From contig CATKHK010000040.1 in NCBI GenBank assembly GCA_949751835.1, positions 1 through 64,000 on the forward strand: a stretch of 64,000 bases of DNA, read 5' to 3'. Shown here one piece after another: positions 56,879 through 64,000 of the stretch. The stretch comes from Blepharisma japonicum (taxonomy: Eukaryota; Ciliophora; Heterotrichea; Heterotrichida; Blepharismidae). Both the position numbers and the translations under genes were made by a program. The notes under the pieces were generated by a model. The model was given only the letters and a program-made list of their open reading frames with translations. It made no database searches and was not told the origin of the DNA. The first letter of the stretch is position 1. Each line of letters begins with the position of its first letter.

Positions 56879-59035
56879 CTATTTCAATTGTAAGAATTGT
56901 CGTAAAACTCTGTATATTGCCTCACTTGCCGCAGGCTTTGCTAAATATGAAATCATTCCTGAAGCATAGCACGTCATCACATCTTTATCAGATGTATATG
57001 CAGTATGCCCAACAATAGCTGGCATGCTGCTAAGTTTGCCTTCTTCATAGAGCTGCTTTATTCTTTTTGTTGCCTCTCAGCCATCCATTATTGGCATACT
57101 GATATCCATAATAATTAACTTAAAAGGCATTTTTTTAAAATTCTGTTTCAGTGTCTTTTTTACAGCTTTCTGCCCATTGACTGCTTCTAGATATTTAATA
57201 TTGCATTTATCCAGCACAGCAGCAAGGATTTCTCGATTCAGCTCATTATCATCAACAATTAATACTTGAGGGTAATCATAGTTGTGGATTGAATCAAAAT
57301 GTCTCAAAGAGCTGACAAATTCCAAAGATTCTTGTGAGCAGTCAAAACTTTCGAATTCTTTATAGTTGTTTTCGACTATATCAATTTTAAAACCAAATAC
57401 ACTGCCTCTTTGGGGCATCGAGCTAACTTGGATTTCTGAGTTTCCAAGCTCATAAGCAATCAGATTTGATAAATGAAGACCAAGACCACAGCCATGCTGA
57501 GCAACTTGATCGACGCTTGAGTTTCTAAATAATTTAAATATTTGGCTATATCTTTCTTCAGGAATTCCAATCCCAGTGTCGCTTACATAAATTTTTAGTC
57601 TCTCATCTTCTGTATAAATAGCTATAAGCTCAATCCTTCCTTTCGTTGTAAATCTATATAAAGATTACTTAATTGCGTTGCTTAGTAAATTAAGCAAAAC
57701 TTCGCTAAGTCGATCTGGGTCTGTATATACAATTTCTGGCAGTCCAGGATCAATTCTTAAAATCAAAGTTATTCCCTTACGCTTTGCCATATACTGAAAT
57801 AACTCATAGCATTCAGAAATCTTGTCCCTTATATTGAACTCCGCTTTTCTGGGCTTGAACATTCCTTGAATCAGCTGAGTATAATCAAGTATCCCATTGA
57901 TAAAATGTAGTAAAAGATTCGCAGAAATGCGAATATGTGAAATCTTTTCTCTTGCAGATTCATCTGACGAACTCTCATAAACCTGGTCTGCAAATGAAAT
58001 GATAGCTGAAATTGGTGTTCTTAATTCATGCGAAATCGTTCTCAGCATGAATTTTTTGGTACGATTTTCAGCTGCACTCTGCTCCAGTTCAATTAATTGT
58101 CTTGAATCTGCTGCACTCACCAGCACTATTTCTTCCCCCTCTAAAGAAATCTTTTTAACCTTAAACTGCAAGATCATTTCACCAATCTGCACGATTCCAA
58201 GTATTAATTCTTCATTAATTGATAAATTTGAATAAGATTGCAAATCTTGAAACAAATTCCTTGAGCTGGAGTTTAAATTTTGGAGCTTTTTATCTTCTAC
58301 GTACTCTAGCTCCCTTAGCTTGTCTATAGCAACACTTTCTGTACAATCCAAATAATTAAGCATTTTTTCATTTATCAGTTCAGGACTGAATTTAGTATCA
58401 AATATGATCAAGCCGTCTGGAAAAGCACGCAAAATAATCGCAAGCCTGCGCTCAGTTAGTTCAAGTTTTTTCCTGTAAGAATACCTCCCATAACTGATAT
58501 TTCTGACGAGAAATTCCCTAGATGTATGAATACCTAATACCACTAGTACAGGTATCATCTGGATCGGATTAGGCAGAGCTGACAGCCCAAATAAGAAATT
58601 ATACCCATACCACATGAGGACATGCTTCAGTAAGACAATATTTACAAGGAGTAACGATTTTATTAAGGATGATTCCAAAAGGACAGTAATCAATGTCGTT
58701 TCCATTAAAAGCAGGTTTTTGGATTCCTCTCCAATATGTCTTGACGATAAAAACAGAAAAATATTCATTGCTTCAGCTGAAAGTATAGAAAATCAAACAG
58801 TAAATAAATTGTATTTGAGGTTAACTCGATATAAATATACAGCTGTAACTATTGTTATCGCTGAGGTTATGATACTTAATTTATGTGTGATAAAGTCTGC
58901 GGTATACCAGAGGGCTATAAGTAATTTCATAGACGTGGCCAAAGAGATCATTACCAGCATTACACGTCTATAATTGCTTACGCTTTCTAAAAACTCTTCT
59001 TTCCACCATTCTTCTACTGACTCTTTCGATGACAT
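56879..59035 (-). CDS. Membrane hybrid sensor histidine kinase with receiver domain
   Basis: Two exons (59035-57669, 57653-56879) encode 713 residues. Five to six N-terminal membrane segments occupy residues ~25-175. A PAS-like region follows (R-A-F-P-D-G-L-I-I-F-D, ~200-230). The HisKA box is I-S-H-E-L-R-T-P with phospho-acceptor His336. The ATPase has N-box L-L-N-L-L-S-N-A-I-K, G1 D-T-G-I-G-I-P and G2 G-C-G-L-G-L. The receiver domain has Asp590-Asp591 and phospho-acceptor Asp639 in M-D-I-S-M-P-I-M-D-G-W, plus the conserved Lys in L-A-K-P. All catalytic residues are present, so His-to-Asp phosphorelay activity is predicted. The intron falls exactly inside the N-box, and retention would truncate the kinase. 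It is convergent with the ZC3HC1-like gene (85 bp apart). Confidence 0.93.
57654..57668 (-). other. 15-nt spliceosomal intron
   Basis: GTAATCTTTATATAG on the coding strand, phase 2. It interrupts the N-box of the histidine kinase; retention gives an in-frame TAA. A at position 10. Confidence 0.93.
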
Positions 59036-59461
59036 TATAAAAATAGTTGTTTAATTAAAGTTAATGAATTTTTAAATATATGGTCCTTAAATTAGGTGTA
59101 GGCTATCATTTTAACAAATTATAACGCTGAATTCCTCAAAATCATTTTATTATTTTTCATGAGAGGATTTCTTGGCCATAAAAATGATCATATCTTTAAT
59201 TCGGGAGTCTCGATAAATGTTTAATTTTTTGCAGATGACAAAAAATTTAGAATTTCAGCAGAATTATATTTTGGAATATATATTTTAATATTAATAATTC
59301 GAATCATCATGGATTTTTAAATTGATAGATAATTTTTGAAATAAGCGTAAAAAACTGAATAAATTATTCCATCAATATTTGTGAAAATAAAAATATAAAC
59401 TTTTTTAAGGAGCCTTAAAAATAAATAATCCTAGCAGTATTATGAAACCTTATTATTGTGC
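59036..59461. other. AT-rich spacer
   Basis: 426 bp upstream of the histidine kinase start and downstream of the Grc3-like gene (both minus). No feature recognised. Confidence 0.5.
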
Positions 59462-60379
59462 TTAATTCTTTCTTCCTGGGTGATATTTCTGTTGTGTTTC
59501 TGCCAAAATTACATTATGAAGTATGCACCCAATATCTTCTTCAAACTCATCATAAAACTGAGTACTCCACAAAGCATCTCTTTCCAACTCTATACTGCCT
59601 TCTCCTGTATGGATTTCCAATGTATCAATTTCATGTATATTTGCTAATGGCGTGATAATATAAAGCATTCCTGTTTCAATATTCACATCCCTTATTATCC
59701 CCAGCCCTTTGCATTCTGGAGTTGGGTCTGCTCTAATTGAAAGTCCACAAATTTTCAGAACTAATGCAGGAATAAATTTTGCCTCTATAAGATTTTGATT
59801 TATTGTTATAGTCACATCATTAACAAAACAAACCCAAGGCTGTTTATCAATATAGCTATGTGACAAATCTACTCCAGTTTTTCCAAAGTACTTTTCAAGG
59901 ACTCTTCCTCTTTCTGCCTTTATGTCATTTTTTTGGCTTTCTGGAATTTGCAATGTGGTAACCTTTGTTGGAGACATATGGTAAACCCCTTCTAATAGGC
60001 TCGATTTTTCTCTTAAAATTGCATTTACTTCTGGATTTTCTGTGAAGTACTCAATAATGTTAGAAGGCTGAGTAATACGTATTATATCTGATAGCATCGT
60101 CTTGCCAATGCCAGATTTTCAGTTATGGCAATGAACCAATAAAGTTTGGTCACAAAAGCTGGCTCTTCAATGGTGAAAACAGAGTTGAACAGCTTGAAGA
60201 TATTTTTGTATATTGTGTTTCGGAGATGTAAATCCAATGAAGTAGCTTTTTATGGTTTCTTCATTTCTCTTAAGCGAAACTAAACCTGGCGGCCCATTTA
60301 TTGGATTCGCTAAGTCTGTCTCGAGCACAAAATTAAAGCTTTGTGTGATTTCGCTGGTTCCAAATATTAAAGAAACCAT
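59462..60379 (-). CDS. Grc3/NOL9-like polynucleotide kinase family, N-terminally short
   Basis: A 305-residue protein with two TGA=Trp codons. Family features: V-L-E-T-D-L-A-N-P-I-N-G-P-P-G-L-V-S-L (compare the Walker B region L-D-x-D-x-G-Q-x-E-x-x-P-P-G of Grc3/NOL9), Y-F-I-G-F-T-S-P-K-H-N-I-Q-K-Y-L, and L-L-V-H-C-H-N-W-K-S-G-I-G-K-T-M-L-S-D-I-I-R...P-S-N-I-I-E (compare P-L-V-I-N-T-x-G-W-x-K-G-L-G). The family phosphorylates 5'-OH RNA ends during rRNA ITS2 processing. The Walker A P-loop that should precede V-L-E-T-D is absent: the ATG lies only 15 residues upstream, an in-frame TAA precedes it, and the 129-bp gap to the next gene does not encode it. This is either a degenerate, non-ATP-binding paralogue or a truncated gene. 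Confidence 0.65.
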
Positions 60380-60508
60380 TTTTAGACCTTAATTAAGAGA
60401 TTGTTTCGAAAATAAGCTGAAATCTTTTCTGCTAGGTATCAACAACTAATAATTAACGTTGAAGAATAAATTAAGATGTCCATGCTTGATATAAGCACTA
60501 TAATAAAA

Positions 60509-61285
60509 TTAAGTCCTGCTGAGCGCATTTAATTTTACAAATTCATCTGGCCATTTAATGGTTGGACTTAACATAAAAGTCAAATCAGGAAGAGGCTCGC
60601 CTAAGATATCTTTGGCTGAGAGTGGAGTGGAAATGTATTCAGAAAAAGAGCCGCCAACACTACTTCTTAAAAACGCCATTGAACTATCAGCTTCTTGTGG
60701 CTCTGTCATCATTGTAATGTCTTCATGAACACTTGGAGACTCAGGAGTGTGGCACTCATTTATTCTGGTATTTTTTAAAAATGTCGATCGAATGCTTAAA
60801 TCGGGCCATATTTCTTGACAAAAACTTTGTCCTTGGTTACTAAGTAAATTTGATAGTTGCGGAGTGTGAATAATCGTCTGTATCTTTGGTTTGTTGATAA
60901 ATGCCATTTCTTTAACTGCATATGTATTGTCTAAAGGTTTAAAAAATTCACATATTTCTTGCTTTTCTTGCATTTTTTCTAAGTGTTTTTGGTATTTCAC
61001 TAGTAAGGTTTTTTCTTCTTCAGATATTTCGGGAGGGGTGTATATACAATAAATGTCCATACTTTGATCACTAATCTCTTCGAGAGGGCAAATAGGACAG
61101 AGCGCTTCACATAGAGATATAAAAGTTGATTGACTGAATAAAGAATCGCACTAAATAACAATTACAATACTCAAATGCACTACTGGGCGTCCCTGAGAGT
61201 CACATTCAACGATTTTTGGAACTTGTATTACCTCTTCTTTTGCTTCTTCAAAATCTCCAAATCCATCTTCTTCATCAAATGACAT
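60509..61285 (-). CDS. Acidic protein with GFGDF motif (possibly aftiphilin-like trafficking adaptor)
   Basis: Two exons (61285-61166, 61150-60509) give 253 residues. The N-terminus M-S-F-D-E-E-D-G-F-G-D-F-E-E-A contains an acidic D/E-x-F-G-D-F motif of the kind that binds gamma-adaptin/GGA ear domains, as in aftiphilin and other clathrin accessory proteins. The middle contains a Cys cluster (C-E-A-L-C-P-I-C-P) and a short charged helix. The C-terminus is Ser/Pro-rich and contains several F/W-P or acidic patches (E-I-W-P-D-L, K-W-P-D-E-F). No globular domain is recognised. A vesicle-traffic adaptor role is a hypothesis resting on a short linear motif. Confidence 0.6.
61151..61165 (-). other. 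15-nt spliceosomal intron
   Basis: GTAATTGTTATTTAG on the coding strand, phase 0; retention introduces an in-frame TAG. A at position 10. Confidence 0.85.
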
Positions 61286-61708
61286 TTATGCATTGAAACA
61301 TAAATAAAAACATTATTTTTATTACTTATTTGTGTTAACCATTATGATTATTTGATCAAACTCTTTATTTGAAGCACCCTACAGATTAAGTAAATAAGTA
61401 TCAATTGTAAATTTAGATTGGAATATTAAAACTTAGCTGCAACAAGAAATAAAGCTTTTATGATAGTAATATTTAGAATTTTTAAAAGAATAGCTATAAT
61501 ATAACCTTGAATTTATCGTTGCAAACTTCAATTTTTTATCGAAAGTCTATTTTTCTGTTTATTTTAATCTTATAAATGAAGGATTGCATAAGTGCAGGAG
61601 ATCAATATAAGAAACTAAAAGCAAATAATTTATAGCCTAATTAATTTAGAAGAAATAATTGAATTGCATCTAGAAGTAATAGACTTAAAATACTTTAATT
61701 ATAATTAA
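61286..61708. other. AT-rich spacer
   Basis: 423 bp between two minus-strand genes; TAA/TAG in all frames, no RNA or repeat seen. Confidence 0.5.
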
Positions 61709-63268
61709 TTACAAGCTATCTATGACCTTAAAAGCTCTTGGGAAAACCCTTCGAACTAAAGCTTCAAATTCTAGCGAAGTTTTAAGTGTGTTTAGCCCTT
61801 TTCCTAAATAAAAAGACTGCAAATCAGTCAAGTATCTGTAATTTTTAGAGTCACTTGAAATCTCTATGAAGTCTCCTTCGTGCTTGATTTTAATCATAAA
61901 ATAATTTTTTCATCCCATTACTTCAATATCAAATCTAACTTTCTTTATTATCACAAAAAACGAGTAAAGCTTTACAAAGCTCACCATTTCCATGACTTCC
62001 GCCAAGTATTCATCATCCATAAATTTAGAAGAGTCCTCTTTCGTCGAAAATATAAATCCCGGATAATAATCCTGCTGCCAATAGAGTGATTTGCACTTTT
62101 TTATATAGCACAGATGCTGTTCAATAACCCTGGTTAACTTAGTTATTGACTCATAAAAAATACTGGACTCATATGTAATTTCTTCTTTTAAAACTTCTAA
62201 GGCTTCTTCATGGAAATCCACTTGAATGTGGACATGGTCTTCTTCAATTTCAGTTAGTTGAATTGAGCACAGGCCATATCCTCTGATTTTTGTAACGATG
62301 CTAAAAAATGAAACTGAATGCCGACTATCATAAAACAAATTCAAGCAATTTTGATCTTTCATAAAAAATAGATAAGGAGCTATGTTGTTTCTAACCGTGC
62401 TCCTCACTTGACCAGGCTCTTGATAAGTATTCGAAATTGAAAGTTTCAAATTAAGATGGAACTGTTCGCCTTCAAATGCTTGTACAGCCAAATCAAGGAC
62501 TTCAAGCCATTGATCGCTTCTTATACTTATAATACAATTCACTGAAGAAATTTGCACAACTCCTTGAAAAACTGTATCTAGCTTATTTATTTTCAAAATT
62601 TTTCTTGTGGAATATTTTTCTCAGTCAATTTCTGAATCATTTTCAGCAATAAAATTTGAATAATTTAAATCTTGACTTCCAAGTAACAATAAACTATTAT
62701 TTATTTTTTCCACTGTCTTATTTTCATTTAAATTTCCATTAGTCAAGTATGTGATGTCAGGCAAATCGATCGCTGAGACTCTTAATCTTGCTAAATCAAC
62801 TGATAATTGTTTTTCTTTTGAAAATTCAGATTCATAAGTTGCTAGATCTCTTATAATTTCAACTTTGTCACTTGAAGCTTTTTGTATTACATAAAGCAAT
62901 TTATCAATTTTCTTCTTAAGTCTTTCTATATTCACGGTTTTCTCTTTTTCGCTTATCAGTTGAGAGTAGCGTGCAAAAGGACGACTTACTGGCCTTGCAG
63001 AGTCTATGTTATGAGAAAAGGAAAGAGGCTTTGGATTTGTGTCTATCTGATTGCTGATATTGCTGCAAAATCGTCCAGTTAATTTTCCCTGAGAGGTAGC
63101 AGATTTTAAAGTTAATGATTTACCGTACAGTTTCATGTATTTCTTTATTCGGACTTGGCTTCTAGAGGAGGAAGGAGGTTTATTGCTAGCTAGGGTGGTA
63201 AGAGATTTATAATTAGTATCAGATGTTGGAATTGTACCAATAGCAGGAAATTGATAATCTTCTTTCAT
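61709..63268 (-). CDS. Hypothetical coiled-coil protein
   Basis: A 519-residue protein in one frame with two TGA=Trp codons. Residues 1-100 are Ser/Lys/Arg-rich and probably disordered. Residues ~105-155 form a coiled coil (I-S-E-K-E-K-T-V-N-I-E-R-L-K-K-K-I-D-K-L-L). A folded alpha/beta region follows from ~215 (I-L-K-I-N-K-L-D-T-V-F-Q-G-V-V-Q-I-S), containing W-Q-Q-D-Y-Y-P-G-F-I-F-S-T. The C-terminal ~60 residues (I-K-I-K-H-E-G-D-F-I-E-I-S) look like a small beta-rich module. No family could be named. Composition and codon use match its neighbours. Confidence 0.7.
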
Positions 63269-63579
63269 TTATTTGTCTTAATTATAATATTTTTAAATTA
63301 TGATCACGCAACTATTGATTTCTCAGTTTGTAAAGACAATCACATATTTGGACCCATTTTATAAAAATTAAGCTGGTGAAGTAAATAAGATAGATTTTTA
63401 ATAAAAATACGGCATAATATCATTAAACATAGATACATTATTAAAAAGCAAGAAATATTAAATATTATTAGCCTATTTGGCTGATATATTTATAGGCAGA
63501 TGATGAGGACAAGAGAAATAGCTTCCTATGAATTTTATTGAAACCAGATTATAAATTCCAATCATCTATTAGCAATATC
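63269..63579. other. Divergent promoter region
   Basis: 311 bp between the coiled-coil gene (minus) and the glyoxalase II gene (plus). AT-rich; nothing recognised. Confidence 0.5.
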
Positions 63580-64000
63580 ATGATATCAAAAATGATAAGA
63601 AAAATTATGAGAATTATCCCTATTAAGCTATTCGAAGACAACTATAGCTATGCAGTATTTGTCGAGGGGCATAATTCTTATGCATTAGTCGATCCAGCTG
63701 ACCTTGCAGGAGTCAAAGCGTTCATATCGGCAGACCCTCAGCTGAGTTCTATGAACTTTACCCATGTTTTTACAACCCATAAGCATGCAGATCACTGCGG
63801 GGACAACGAGCAAATTGCTGCAGAGTTCCCAAACGTCAAAATCGTTGGAGGGGCAACTGATGGGATTCCAGCTTGCAATTATCCAGTCCAAGATCAAGAT
63901 ATCATTATTCTAGATAATGGCTTGAGAATCACAGCCCTTCATACCCCATGCCATACAAGAGGCCACATTCTCTATTACTTTGAAGATTATTCATCAAATG
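63580..64000 (+). CDS. HAGH: Hydroxyacylglutathione hydrolase (glyoxalase II), 5' part
   Basis: The gene runs off the right edge. The metallo-beta-lactamase fold motif T-H-K-H-A-D-H-C-G-D-N (T-H-x-H-x-D-H) and the following H-T-P-C-H-T-R-G-H are present, both metal-binding in glyoxalase II, and the family start L-F-E-D-N-Y-S-Y-A-V-F matches the D-N-Y-x-Y motif. Three in-frame ATGs are available (63580, 63592, 63607). The family length favours 63607 (M-R-I-I-P-I-K-L-F); the earlier ones would add a short basic leader that could be a targeting sequence. The enzyme hydrolyses S-D-lactoylglutathione in methylglyoxal detoxification. No TGA in the visible part. Confidence 0.93.
   Translation, partial: MISKMIRKIMRIIPIKLFEDNYSYAVFVEGHNSYALVDPADLAGVKAFISADPQLSSMNFTHVFTTHKHADHCGDNEQIAAEFPNVKIVGGATDGIPACNYPVQDQDIIILDNGLRITALHTPCHTRGHILYYFEDYSSN

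Noticed and set aside
60098-60166. WKSGIGKT in the Grc3-like protein as a true Walker A P-loop
   Set aside because: The first Gly/Ala of the P-loop is replaced by Trp (TGA) and the segment aligns with the conserved GWxKGLG region downstream of the nucleotide site; kept only as a speculative alternative.
1-64000. tRNA or rRNA genes
   Set aside because: I looked by eye for T-loop-like GTTCRA patterns with flanking stems and found none convincing on either strand; a covariance-model scan would be decisive.

Overview
The window looks like a piece of the somatic (macronuclear) genome of a heterotrich ciliate close to Blepharisma. Three observations support this. (1) Long conserved proteins run through in-frame TGA codons exactly where the family has tryptophan (protein kinase D-V-W-S-C-G, S5 H-W-A-A-C of a K+ channel, the W of the beta-tubulin GNxW loop), while TAA and TAG are the stops, so UGA=Trp. 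(2) Six genes carry a 15-nt GT...AG intron, a size known from heterotrichs. (3) The DNA is AT-rich, genes are short of introns, and spacers are often only tens to hundreds of bases. The genus is an inference; the code and the introns are read directly.

Layout. 1-729: 5' part of a secreted Cys-rich repeat protein (minus). 730-2967: long AT-rich spacer with a small GC-richer island. 2968-13677: a cyclic-nucleotide-binding K+ channel (+), a PAQR/hemolysin-III 7-TM receptor (-), a B-box/pentapeptide/WD40 fusion (-), a PP2C phosphatase (+), an ARID chromatin protein (-) and a SHIPPO/STPGR microtubule protein (-). 14095-25059: an IQ+MORN protein (+), a calpain (+), a first CDPK (-), two likely mitochondrial proteins (-), a spacer with a coding-like relic, and a second CDPK (+). 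25141-44351: three head-to-tail copies (minus strand, about 6.2 kb each) of the giant P4-ATPase-like/guanylyl-cyclase fusion. 44582-50814: a divergent beta-tubulin (-) and a WDR90/POC16-like centriole protein (+) whose start codons are 20 bp apart. 51122-56793: small ORFs, a CHCH protein (-), V-ATPase subunit B (-), a small intron-containing protein (+), CCT1/TCP-1 alpha (+) and a ZC3HC1/NIPA-like zinc-finger protein (+). 56879-64000: a membrane hybrid histidine kinase (-), an N-terminally short Grc3/NOL9-like protein (-), an acidic GFGDF-motif protein (-), an unknown coiled-coil protein (-) and the 5' end of a glyoxalase II gene (+).

Taken together the window is rich in membrane-linked second-messenger signalling (cyclic nucleotides: channel plus three cyclases; Ca2+: two CDPKs and a calpain; phosphatase; phosphorelay) and in cilia/basal-body components (WDR90, tubulin, STPGR and MORN proteins). 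Five predicted proteins begin with Met-Gly plus nearby Cys, the pattern for N-myristoylation/palmitoylation. Nothing suggests operons; neighbouring genes lie in mixed orientation. Gene calls were made by joining TGA-split reading frames and removing 15-nt introns by eye; introns that do not create an in-frame stop would have escaped notice.
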